From the NCBI GenBank assembly GCA_964416315.1, contig CAYQDR010000127.1, positions 1 through 13,589 of the forward strand: 13,589 nucleotides of DNA, read 5' to 3'. Under the pieces are notes generated by a model that did not search any database, was not told the DNA's origin, and saw only the letters and a list, made by a program, of their open reading frames with translations. The DNA is from CAYQDR01 sp964416315 (GTDB taxonomy: Bacteria; Methylomirabilota; Methylomirabilia; Rokubacteriales; DASRDR01). Of the stretch, positions 1 to 6,691 are shown one piece after another; within the stretch, counting starts at the first letter, position 1, and each line of letters opens with the position of its first letter. The translations under genes were made by a program, and so were the position numbers.

Positions 1-360
1 CGCGGCTCACAAATTTCCGATGGCGACTGTCTCACTCGACTTGACAACTTCCGCGAGGGGAGAAAGGGTTACACGAAAACGCAACCTCTGCACTTCGACG
101 AGTTCGCCCCTTGCATCACCTGGTGGCAGAACAGGATGGCGAACGACCACGCCTGGAAAGTCTCCGTTAAGGACGTCCTGAAGTACGACGAGAGCGGCAA
201 ACTCATCTCCGCCAACCTCGACATCAAGAACCCCAACAGCAAACAAGAGCTCGAACACCTGCCACCGGCTCAACTGGCAGAGGACATCCTCAAGAAGGAG
301 CAACGCATCGCGGAGATCATGGCCGAGGTCAGGCAGCTGTTGGAAAGGGCCGTACAATGA
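1..360 (+). CDS. hsdM: Type I restriction-modification DNA methylase subunit, C-terminal fragment
   Basis: The reading frame is open from base 1 and ends at TGA 358-360, giving the last 119 residues of a gene that begins outside the window. HsdM is the N6-adenine methyltransferase subunit of type I restriction-modification complexes (M2S, or R2M2S with the nuclease). The catalytic domain is not in view. What remains is the usual HsdM tail: a stretch RKGYTKTQPLHFDEFAPC (about residues 21-38), then a helical end rich in Lys and Glu that would contact HsdS. An internal ATG at 136 could be mistaken for a start, but the homologous-looking sequence extends upstream of it. Its stop overlaps the hsdS start in ATGA (357-360), so the two are translationally coupled. 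That overlap and the HsdS identity of the next gene are the main support. Confidence 0.85.
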   Translation, partial: RGSQISDGDCLTRLDNFREGRKGYTKTQPLHFDEFAPCITWWQNRMANDHAWKVSVKDVLKYDESGKLISANLDIKNPNSKQELEHLPPAQLAEDILKKEQRIAEIMAEVRQLLERAVQ

Positions 361-1553
361 GTGACCGATTCCCGTTGGTACCCGTGCGGGATCTGCTAAC
401 GCCTGTCTCTCGGCGCGAGGTTGTAGACCCACACGTCACATATCACATTCTCGGAGCCCACTGGTACGCCAAGGGGCTGTACGTCAAGGAGATCAAGACT
501 GGATCCCAGATTCGCACAGGAAGGCTCTATCGCGTGGAGCACGGTGACTTCGTTTACAATCGGCTCTTTGCCTGGAAAGGGTCGTTCGCGATCGCAACAC
601 CCGAGAATCACCGGTGCTATGTCTCAAACGAGTTTCCATGCTTCCTCATCAACGCGGAGCGCGTTGACGGTCGGTACCTATGGAGATACTTCACCCTGCC
701 CTCCACCTGGGATCAAGCGCTCGGCCTAAGCGCAGGCGGGACGCCTACCAGTCGGAATCGTCTAAAGGAAGAGAAGTTGCTCGGTATGAAGATGCTTCTC
801 CCAACGCTGGAGGAGCAGCGGCGGATCGTCGCGCGGATCGAGGAACTAGCCGCCAAGATCGAGGAAGCCCGCGACTTGCGACGCCAAGCCTCAACAGAGA
901 CGGAGGGCTTAATTCGTGTTTGGCCGCACAATGTAGTCGAGGATCAGTCCGTATTCCTGGGCTCGCTGGGGCAAGGAATCCTATCGATGAGAAACGGCCT
1001 ATCGAGACGGCCATTTGGGACTGAGTCCGGCCCGATAGTGTTAAGACTCGCCGATGTAGCGAGCGGCGCTGTTGACTTGGGGAATCCCCGCCGTGGAAAC
1101 TTGTCGGAAGTAGAGGTCGACAACTACAGTTTGTCTACGGGTGATCTTTTGTTCGTCCGAGTCAACGGAAGTCGCGACATCGTGGGGCGCTGCGTACCCT
1201 TTCATGGAGCTTCCGAAGCCGTGTGCTTCAACGATCACTTGATACGCGCACGACTCAACTCGGAGGTGTTCGATTGGAGATTCGTCGCCATAATGGCGAA
1301 CAGCCCAATGGCGAGAGAGTACATAGAAAGGACCGCCATCACAACCGCCGGTCAAAAGACAGTCAATCATGGCATGCTGGCCGAACTCCCCATCCCGGTT
1401 CTACCCCTCTCGCAGCAGCGCCGCATCGCCGCCTACCTCGGCGATCTGGAGGCAAGGATTGGCGGGCTGAAGCGTTTGCAGGCCGAGACCACCGCGGAAC
1501 TCGACGCCCTGCTGCCTTCCATCCTGGACAAAGCCTTCCGAGGCGAATTGTGA
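357..1553 (+). CDS. hsdS: Type I restriction-modification specificity subunit HsdS
   Basis: HsdS reads the bipartite DNA target of a type I restriction-modification enzyme and holds two HsdM subunits. The 398 residues show the two-fold layout of the family: target recognition domain 1 (about 1-148), a conserved helix opening LPTLEEQRRIVARIEELAAK (149-168) and running to about 185, target recognition domain 2 (about 190-345), and a second helix opening LPLSQQRRIAAYLGDLEARI (349-368). It ends in the classic LDALLPSILDKAFRGEL tail (382-398). Each half thus ends in a PxxxEQ/SQQRRI-type coiled coil that sets the spacing between half-sites. The start ATG at 357 overlaps the hsdM stop. No hsdR follows, so the nuclease gene is either upstream of the window or absent. 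The recognition sequence cannot be read from the protein. Confidence 0.93.
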   Translation: MSDRFPLVPVRDLLTPVSRREVVDPHVTYHILGAHWYAKGLYVKEIKTGSQIRTGRLYRVEHGDFVYNRLFAWKGSFAIATPENHRCYVSNEFPCFLINAERVDGRYLWRYFTLPSTWDQALGLSAGGTPTSRNRLKEEKLLGMKMLLPTLEEQRRIVARIEELAAKIEEARDLRRQASTETEGLIRVWPHNVVEDQSVFLGSLGQGILSMRNGLSRRPFGTESGPIVLRLADVASGAVDLGNPRRGNLSEVEVDNYSLSTGDLLFVRVNGSRDIVGRCVPFHGASEAVCFNDHLIRARLNSEVFDWRFVAIMANSPMAREYIERTAITTAGQKTVNHGMLAELPIPVLPLSQQRRIAAYLGDLEARIGGLKRLQAETTAELDALLPSILDKAFRGEL

Positions 1554-1633
1554 CGGCTTTATCATGCTGGTAGGATAGGATGACGGCTGCCTTGGATCAG
1601 ATGGGGTCATGAAAGCCGGAGAGGGGGTGAACT

Positions 1634-2602
1634 GTGATGGGCCCGGACAAGAGACAGATTACGGTTCATCTCGAAGGCCCCAGAGTCGCCAAGGGTAGGC
1701 TGAGCGTCGACGACTTTGGCCGTCTCATCAAAGGCATCCAGCTCTCGGTCAAGCGCATCGGACTCAATCGGGCCGGTCGTCGGGGCGGAGGGCCAGGTCG
1801 CCTGCCCAAGGAAATTGAAGCCGCTTGCAGCCTTGAAGTCGTCTCCCTCGATCGTGGAAGCCTTTCTGTAACGCTGGCGCTTCCCGAGCCATCCGAGCAG
1901 GTTTCCTTGTTCGAAGACCCCGGGGAAGAGGCGCTGGCGCTTCTAGTCGATGGCCTCGCCCATATCGAGCAGGCCACTGAGTCCTGGCCCGAACCGATTG
2001 ACCCTAGCGTCATCGAGCCTTTGTTGGACGTCGGTCGACTCTTGGATCGAGGGATCGAACGGGTCGAACTCCGTTTAGGTGATGGACGGGTTCGCCGGCA
2101 TGCGGCTATGAACCTCCAACTCAGGAGTCGACTTCGTTCTCAGATCGAGCGGCCTCTTCCGTCCGAGACGAGCACTGTCGGACTGTTGATGGAGATTGAC
2201 TTCAAAGACCATACGGCTGAAGTGCACGAGCCTTCTGGAAATGTCGTACGACTCTCCTTCGCCCCCGAGGAAGACGAGCTGATGCGCGAGGCCGCAAAGG
2301 CAAGAGTTCGGGCTATTGGAGAGGGAGAACGTCACACCGATGGCCGCTTGGCGCGCGTGACGCTCAAGCGGCTAGAGATCCTTGACGGCGGAGCTGACGA
2401 AGGGGAGCAGCTCCCTGGCCGGCTGCCTCAGGAAGGCCAGTTAACGCCTTGGAGGCGACTGGAAGACCCTTTCCGAGATGCCAAACCTCTGGCTGAACTG
2501 TCGATCTTGATCGGTGGCCTTCCGGACAATCGTGATCCCGAAGAGATTCTGAGAGACCTCAGAGAGACCAGAATTGCTCGCTCCCTTGACCCTCGGGAGT
2601 GA
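1634..2602 (+). CDS. Uncharacterised 322-residue protein, candidate partner of the PIN nuclease
   Basis: I do not recognise this protein. GTG 1634 and ATG 1637 are both possible starts behind GAGGGGG (1621-1627), 6 or 9 bases away. It is soluble, with no signal peptide or membrane segment. Residues 8-45 (ITVHLEGPRVAKGRLSVDDF and on) look like a small alpha/beta unit. Residues 52-62 are a Gly/Pro/Arg linker and 64-95 a beta-rich stretch. Residues 180-250 (GLLMEIDFKDHTAEV, then VVRLSF, then VTLKRLEIL) alternate strands like a small beta barrel of OB or SH3 type. The acidic-basic tail (295-322, LPDNRDPEEILRDLRETR) resembles the C-terminal arm by which antitoxins wrap a toxin; this is an inference. 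Only 3 bases separate it from the PIN gene, whose ribosome binding site lies inside its 3' end. Its codon use matches hsdS rather than the downstream genes. Confidence 0.75.
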   Translation: MMGPDKRQITVHLEGPRVAKGRLSVDDFGRLIKGIQLSVKRIGLNRAGRRGGGPGRLPKEIEAACSLEVVSLDRGSLSVTLALPEPSEQVSLFEDPGEEALALLVDGLAHIEQATESWPEPIDPSVIEPLLDVGRLLDRGIERVELRLGDGRVRRHAAMNLQLRSRLRSQIERPLPSETSTVGLLMEIDFKDHTAEVHEPSGNVVRLSFAPEEDELMREAAKARVRAIGEGERHTDGRLARVTLKRLEILDGGADEGEQLPGRLPQEGQLTPWRRLEDPFRDAKPLAELSILIGGLPDNRDPEEILRDLRETRIARSLDPRE

Positions 2603-2605
2603 GGG

Positions 2606-3016
2606 GTGCCCGGTCGGGTCCTCGTCGATACCAACATCGCGATATACCTCGCCACCAACAGACCCATCGTCGCTTCATACCAACGCCACCTGGAAGGAAG
2701 TGTACTGGCCTTGAGCTTCGCCTCCGCTGCGGAGCTGCTGCTGACCGCACGAAGGGCCGCACGCCCGGAGCGAACCCTTGAGTACTGGAGGGAGAGACTG
2801 CCATATTACGTTGTTCTCTTCCCGGACCTTGAGATGTGCGACCTTTGGGCGAGGATTACTGTCGATTGCTACCGGAGGGGACGGCCGAGGCAGGACAACG
2901 ACCTCTGGATCGCCGCAACCGCCCTGCGCTACGAGCTTCCACTCGTCACCCACAATCGTCGGGATTTCGAGGACGTTCCGGGTCTGACAGTCATCTCGGA
3001 AGCGCCCATCCCATAA
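2606..3016 (+). CDS. PIN-domain ribonuclease, VapC-like toxin
   Basis: PIN domains are Mg/Mn-dependent nucleases; VapC toxins typically cut tRNA or rRNA and are held inactive by a partner antitoxin. This 136-residue protein is of normal VapC length. It shows the acidic active-site set: D8 in LVDTNIAIY, E43 in SAAELLLTARRA, D97/D99 in RQDNDLWIAATAL, and D120 in THNRRDFEDVPGL. The pattern NDLWIAATAL followed by LPLVTHNRRDF is diagnostic of the family. The start is GTG 2606, 6 bases after GGGAG (2595-2599), which lies within the end of the upstream gene. There is no small VapB-type gene next to it; the only candidate partner is the 322-residue protein directly upstream. A toxin role is inferred from family and layout. 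A housekeeping nuclease role is possible but less likely. Confidence 0.88.
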   Translation: MPGRVLVDTNIAIYLATNRPIVASYQRHLEGSVLALSFASAAELLLTARRAARPERTLEYWRERLPYYVVLFPDLEMCDLWARITVDCYRRGRPRQDNDLWIAATALRYELPLVTHNRRDFEDVPGLTVISEAPIP

Positions 3017-3033
3017 GGGCGATCTTCCAGGTC

Positions 3034-3060
3034 GGCGCCGCGGCGGGCTCGCCGCGCGCC
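3034..3060 (+). terminator. Bulged GC-rich hairpin after the PIN gene, possible terminator
   Basis: Bases 3034-3045 and 3050-3060 can pair as an 11-bp stem with one bulged C and a GGCT loop. It begins 17 bases after the PIN stop codon and ends 1 base before the next promoter. No T-run follows, so a factor-independent role is uncertain. Position between the end of the accessory genes and a new promoter is the main reason to call it. Confidence 0.4.
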
Positions 3061-3061
3061 G

Positions 3062-3091
3062 TTGACATCCTCCGCCGCGCTCGGGTAGAGT
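3062..3091 (+). promoter_or_regulatory. Sigma70-type promoter of the lipoprotein gene
   Basis: TTGACA at 3062-3067 is a perfect -35 box. After an 18-base spacer comes TAGAGT at 3086-3091 (four of six matches to TATAAT). Transcription would start near 3098, about 28 bases before the ATG at 3126, leaving room for the ribosome binding site GGGAGGG (3114-3120). Confidence 0.6.
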
Positions 3092-3125
3092 AGCCGCCGT
3101 CAAACACCGCCCCGGGAGGGTCATC

Positions 3126-3458
3126 ATGTCGCGTTTCCGCCTTGCCGCGCTCGGGTGTCTCCTCGCCCTTACCGTCGCGTCCTGCGCCTCGGTGTTCACA
3201 TCGGGCCGCGAGTTCCCCTCGCCTGCGCGCGACGCCATCCGCAACGGAACGACCACGAAAGCGGATCTCGTCCGCCTCTTCGGCGAGCCGACGCAGGCCG
3301 GCATCGACGACGGCGAGCCGACCTGGACCTGGCTCTATTTCAAGAAGGGGGATCCCGACCTCACGAAGCAGCTCACCGTCCGCTTCACGCCGGCCGGAAT
3401 CGTCAAGTCCTACTCGTTCAGCTCGAACTTCCCCGAGGACATGAAGGCGCTCCGCTGA
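3126..3458 (+). CDS. Small outer-membrane-type lipoprotein, SmpA/OmlA (BamE)-like
   Basis: The 110-residue protein has a lipoprotein signal: basic MSRFR, a hydrophobic core (LAALGCLLALT) and lipobox VASC with the modified cysteine at C20. The mature part contains the SmpA/OmlA pattern: NGTTTKADLVRLFGEPTQ (about 41-58), followed by a Trp-rich strand pair PTWTWLYFKKG and a last strand LTVRFTPAGIVKSYSF. In BamE this fold binds the beta-barrel assembly machinery and phosphatidylglycerol. Many short paralogues exist whose role is unknown, so I assign the fold but not the bamE name. Start ATG 3126 sits 5 bases after GGGAGGG. Its maturation would need Lgt, encoded elsewhere in this window. Its stop overlaps the possible CTG start of the transporter frame downstream. 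Confidence 0.85.
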   Translation: MSRFRLAALGCLLALTVASCASVFTSGREFPSPARDAIRNGTTTKADLVRLFGEPTQAGIDDGEPTWTWLYFKKGDPDLTKQLTVRFTPAGIVKSYSFSSNFPEDMKALR

Positions 3459-4349
3459 GGGCCGGCGCCCGCGCGCCCGGCGGGGCGGCCGTCGCCCCGG
3501 CCCTCTGCCTGGTCGTCCTGATCTGGGGCGGGACCTATTCGGCCGTCAAGGCCGTTCAGACGGTGATCTCGCCCGTCCCCCTCGCCGCGCTCCGGTGCGC
3601 GGTCGCCGCCCTCGTCCTCCTCGGCGTCATGGCGGTCGCCGCGCCGGCGTGGCGGCGACCGAGCCCCGCCGAGTGGGCCACCCTCGTCCTCCTGGGGCTC
3701 GTCGGCAACACGCTCTTCCAGCTCGGCATGGTGGGCGGCCTCCGCTTCACCACGCCCGCGCACTCGGCGCTCATGATCGCCCTGAACCCGGTCTTCACGG
3801 CGCTCCTGGCCCGCGTCTGGCTCGGCGAGCGCCTGACCGCGCGGCGCGCGCTCGGCATCGGGCTCGCCTTCGGCGGCGTCGCGGTGATCCTCGCGCCCGG
3901 CGCCGGGCCCGCGGCCGACGCGACCCTCCTCGGCGACCTCCTGAGCCTCGGGGCCGCGGTCGCCTGGGCCGTCTACTCCGTGGCCGGCAAGCCACTTCTC
4001 GCGACCCGCCCGTCCCTCGAGGTGACCACGCTCGCCATGGTCATCGGCGCCGTGCCCCTCCTGCCTGTCGGCCTCCCGGGGCTGCTCCGGGTCCCCTGGG
4101 TCGACCTCGGGCTCGGGACCTGGGCGCTGCTCGGCTACCTCTCCGTGGTCTCGCTCGTGGTCGCCTACCTCCTCTGGTACTGGGCGCTCGCGCGCGCGGC
4201 GACCCGCGCGGGTCGTCGTGTTCTCGTACCTCACCCCCGTCGTGGCCGGAGCGCTCTCGGTCGGGATCGGGCAGGAGCCGCTGACGGGCGCCCTCGTCAC
4301 CGGCGCCCTCGCCGTCATCGCGGGGGTCGCGCTCGCCCAGTTCGGGTGA
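3455..4349 (+). pseudogene. DMT-superfamily (EamA) transporter, interrupted by a one-base frameshift
   Basis: Before the break the frame encodes a typical EamA inner-membrane permease. The first repeat begins LCLVVLIWGGTYSAVKAV, followed by strongly hydrophobic helices, NTLFQLGMVGGLRFTTPAHS, ALNPVFTALLARVWLGERL and a second repeat with AAVAWAVYSVAGKPLLA. At 4202-4214 the frame leaves homology. Dropping one G of the GGG at 4210-4212 restores VVVFSYLTPVVAGALSVG, then the GQEPLTGALVTGALAVIAGV ending and a stop at 4347-4349, for about 297 residues, the normal EamA length. The family exports amino acids, nucleosides or drugs; the substrate cannot be told. No ATG/GTG/TTG lies near the true N terminus. 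The best start is CTG 3455, which overlaps the preceding stop (CTGA) and lies 7 bases after AAGG. The break may be a real mutation or an assembly error. Confidence 0.82.
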
Positions 4350-4362
4350 GCCGGACGACCGA

Positions 4363-4391
4363 TTGACAGCCCGGGTGGCGACCCCTACCCT
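4363..4391 (+). promoter_or_regulatory. Sigma70-type promoter giving a near-leaderless transcript
   Basis: TTGACA at 4363-4368, a 17-base spacer and TACCCT at 4386-4391. The expected transcription start (about 4398) falls only a few bases before the ATG at 4401. No ribosome binding site is visible, so the mRNA would be leaderless or translation would begin at a later GTG (4413 or 4425). Confidence 0.55.
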
Positions 4392-4400
4392 GGGGCCGTC

Positions 4401-5633
4401 ATGACCCCGCCGGTGACGTGCGCCGTGGGCCTCCGCTGCATCGAGTGCGCAGCCGAGTACGCCCTCGAGTACGTTCTCCAGTGCCGGCGCTGCCGCGGGC
4501 TCCTCGAGCCCGCGTACGACCTCGAGCCGCTGCGCCGCCTCGGTCCGGCCGGCGCGTTCACGCGGCGCGGCCTCTGGCGCTACCACCCGGTCCTCCCCAT
4601 CCGCGATCCCGCGCACTTCGTCTCGCTCGGCGAGGGGGACACGCCGCTGCTCGACGCGCCCGCGCTCGCCCGGACCCTCGGGATCCGCCGGCTCCTCCTC
4701 AAGTTCGAGGGCGCCAACCCGACCGGCACGATCAAGGACCGCTCGTCGGCGACGGCCGTGGCCGCGGCCCGCCAGTTCGGCTACCGCGCGATCTCGGTCG
4801 TCTCCACCGGCAACGCGGGCTCCTCGATCGCCGCCTACGCCACGCGCGCCGGGCTCCGGGGCTTCATCTTCTGCTACGAGCAGGCCTCCGCGCCGAAGCT
4901 CCACCACATGGGCGCGGTCGCCTCCGACCTGATCCTCTACCAGGGGTACTACGACGACCTGATCCGGCTCTGGGACCGCATGGTGGACGAGCTGCCGGTC
5001 TTCGACGGCGGCGCGAGCCGCAACATCTACAAGCAGGAGGGGAAGAAGACGCTGGCCTGGGAGGTCGCCGAGCAGACGGGCTTCCAGCTCCCCGACGTCG
5101 TCGTGTATCCGGTCGCCGTAGGCGAGGCGTTCATCTCGGGGTGGCGTGCGTTCCGCGAGATGCACGCGCTCGGCTGGATCGAGCGGCTGCCGCTCATGGT
5201 CGCGGCCCAGTCGGCCAAGGCGAACCCGATCGCGCGGGCCCTGCGCGAGGGCGGGCCGCTCCGGCCGGTCAAGCTGACGTACACGGTCGCCGAGGGGCTC
5301 GCCTGCGGCGACCCCGCGCAGAAGGGGGAGTGGGTCCTCCGGATCCTTCGCGAGTCCAAGGGGCTCGCGGCCGAGGTCGAGGACGACACGATCCTCGACG
5401 CCCAGCGGCTGCTCGCCCGCACCGAGGGCGTGTACGCGGGCCCGACCGGCGTCGGGACGCTCGCGGCGCTCCGGCGCCTGCTGGCCGAGAAGGCCCTCGA
5501 CCCCGACCAGACGGTCTGCTGCGTCATCAGCGAGACGGGGCTCAAGACCGACGCGCCGGTGGCCTCGCGGACGGGCGAGGCCTTCACCTACGAGCGTCTC
5601 GTCGCCCTCGTCCGGGACCGCCTCGGGGCGTAG
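4401..5633 (+). CDS. Threonine synthase-like PLP-dependent enzyme with N-terminal zinc ribbon
   Basis: This is a fold-type II PLP protein of 410 residues, close to the length of class II threonine synthases, which convert O-phosphohomoserine to threonine in the cytosol. An N-terminal zinc ribbon is visible (C13-x2-C16-x11-C28-x2-C31), as in many archaeal and bacterial ThrC proteins. The entry SLGEGDTPLL (75-84) is typical. The PLP lysine is K112 in NPTGTIKDRSS, and the substrate loop is STGNAGSSIAAYA (135-147). The loop that normally binds the PLP phosphate (PVGxGG) reads PVAVGEAFISG (237-247) and is not canonical, so a paralogue with a different beta-replacement or lyase substrate is possible. 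ATG 4401 directly follows its promoter with no ribosome binding site. Neighbours give no threonine-pathway context (no hom or thrB in view). Confidence 0.82.
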   Translation: MTPPVTCAVGLRCIECAAEYALEYVLQCRRCRGLLEPAYDLEPLRRLGPAGAFTRRGLWRYHPVLPIRDPAHFVSLGEGDTPLLDAPALARTLGIRRLLLKFEGANPTGTIKDRSSATAVAAARQFGYRAISVVSTGNAGSSIAAYATRAGLRGFIFCYEQASAPKLHHMGAVASDLILYQGYYDDLIRLWDRMVDELPVFDGGASRNIYKQEGKKTLAWEVAEQTGFQLPDVVVYPVAVGEAFISGWRAFREMHALGWIERLPLMVAAQSAKANPIARALREGGPLRPVKLTYTVAEGLACGDPAQKGEWVLRILRESKGLAAEVEDDTILDAQRLLARTEGVYAGPTGVGTLAALRRLLAEKALDPDQTVCCVISETGLKTDAPVASRTGEAFTYERLVALVRDRLGA

Positions 5634-5655
5634 CGCACACCCCCGCACCCTGGCC

Positions 5656-5676
5656 CTCTCCCCCGCTCGGGGAGAG
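5656..5676. repeat. CTCTCCCC/GGGGAGAG palindrome between the synthase and amidohydrolase genes
   Basis: An 8-bp perfect stem (5656-5663 with 5669-5676) encloses the loop CGCTC. It fills the 55-base gap between the synthase stop and the amidohydrolase start. There is no T-run. The right arm GGGGAGAG is the only purine-rich stretch upstream of ATG 5689, 12 bases away, so the hairpin could hide a weak ribosome binding site. CCCTCTCCCC...GGGGAGAG palindromes are common dispersed repeats in GC-rich genomes. Confidence 0.5.
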
Positions 5677-5688
5677 CGCGCACGAGCC

Positions 5689-6594
5689 ATGGACATCATC
5701 GACATCCACACGCATACCTACTCCCGCCCCGAGATCGGTCGCCAGGCCATGCAGGGCGAGGGCTGGTCGCCGTACGCGGGGACCGTGCCCGAGCTGCGCG
5801 AGGCGATGGCGCGCGGGGGGATCGGCATCGCCGCGATGGCGAACCTGACGCCGGTCCCCGACATGCGCGGCGCCGCGCTCGCACGCCTGCCCGCCGACCT
5901 CGCAGGCCCGGCCCGCGCCGAGGCGGAGGCGCGCCTCACGGAGGAACTGCGCAGCCGCCTCATCCGCCGGAACCGCTGGACCCTCGAGGCCGCCGACCCG
6001 GCGCTGCTCCCGTTCATCGGCCTCGACCCCTCGGTCATGACGCCCGCCGAGATGCGGGACGAGCTGGAGGCGTGCGTCGAGGCGGGGGCGCGCGGCGTCA
6101 AGCTCCACCCGATCGTCCAGCGTCTGCTCCCGGCCACCGCGGCGCTCTGGCCCGTCTACGAGCTGTGCCTGGAGCTCGGCCTGCCCGTGCTGTTCCATTC
6201 CGGCTTCCTCGGGCGCAGCGAGTGGAACGCCTTCGCCCGGCCGAGCGCGTTCACGGACGTCCTCGAGGCGTTCCCCGACCTCCGCGTGATCCTCGCCCAC
6301 CTGGGGCGCGGTCACTTCGAGGAGGCCGTCGCCCTGGCCGAGCGTTTCCCCCAGGTCGTGTTCGACACCTGCGCCGTCGTCACGACGGCCGCCGTCCCCT
6401 GGCGCCTCGACGACGCGGACGCGGTCAGGCTCCTCCGGCGGATCGGGATCGGGCGGGTCTGCTTCGGGTCGGACTATCCGTGGTTCGACCCGGCCGCGGA
6501 CGCGGCGCACGTCGCGGCGCTCCCGGGCCTCACCGACGGCGAGCGCGCCGCCATCCTCGGCGACAACGCCCGCCGGATCCTCGAAATGGGGTAG
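5689..6594 (+). CDS. Amidohydrolase-2 family TIM-barrel hydrolase or decarboxylase
   Basis: The 301-residue protein has the metal-dependent amidohydrolase signatures in order: strand-1 metal ligands H7 and H9 in IDIHTHTY, GVKLHP (136-141) at the carboxylated-lysine or equivalent strand, H170 in VLFHSG, H204 in ILAHLGRG, and D262 in CFGSDYPW. It ends with GDNARRIL, the usual amidohydrolase-2 tail in which the nascent product 'owns' the last helix. Family members hydrolyse lactones or amides or decarboxylate aromatic acids (the ACMSD group); the substrate is not predictable here. It is cytosolic, with no signal peptide. It lies 55 bases after the synthase gene in the same direction and may be co-transcribed with it. 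A second, decayed copy of its 3' end lies about 150 bases downstream. Confidence 0.88.
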   Translation: MDIIDIHTHTYSRPEIGRQAMQGEGWSPYAGTVPELREAMARGGIGIAAMANLTPVPDMRGAALARLPADLAGPARAEAEARLTEELRSRLIRRNRWTLEAADPALLPFIGLDPSVMTPAEMRDELEACVEAGARGVKLHPIVQRLLPATAALWPVYELCLELGLPVLFHSGFLGRSEWNAFARPSAFTDVLEAFPDLRVILAHLGRGHFEEAVALAERFPQVVFDTCAVVTTAAVPWRLDDADAVRLLRRIGIGRVCFGSDYPWFDPAADAAHVAALPGLTDGERAAILGDNARRILEMG

Positions 6595-6691
6595 GCTACT
6601 GTCCGCCCGGCTCGGACGTCCGGCCTGAGTCATTGACTTACGGATACCGACTTCGAAGGCCTGCCAGGCGCGATCGTCGTGCGGTAGGCCC

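Noticed and set aside
2606..3016. A classical VapBC pair
   Set aside because: The toxin-like PIN protein is present, but no small VapB-type gene precedes or follows it. The candidate partner is a 322-residue protein, so the standard label would be misleading.
3155..3454. Upstream extension of the transporter frame from GTG 3155
   Set aside because: That part overlaps the lipoprotein gene out of frame and encodes Arg/Pro-rich sequence unlike EamA. The lipoprotein has a signal peptide, lipobox and ribosome binding site.
4041..5711. A 556-codon open frame on the minus strand opposite the threonine synthase-like gene
   Set aside because: Its product is low-complexity, Arg/Gly/Glu-rich sequence without any family motif, and the opposite strand encodes a clear PLP enzyme. 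Long shadow frames are expected at this GC content.
6634..6665. TTGACT at 6634-6639 as a -35 box for the binding-protein gene
   Set aside because: No acceptable -10 box lies 16-19 bases downstream; the sequence there is AAGGCC-like.
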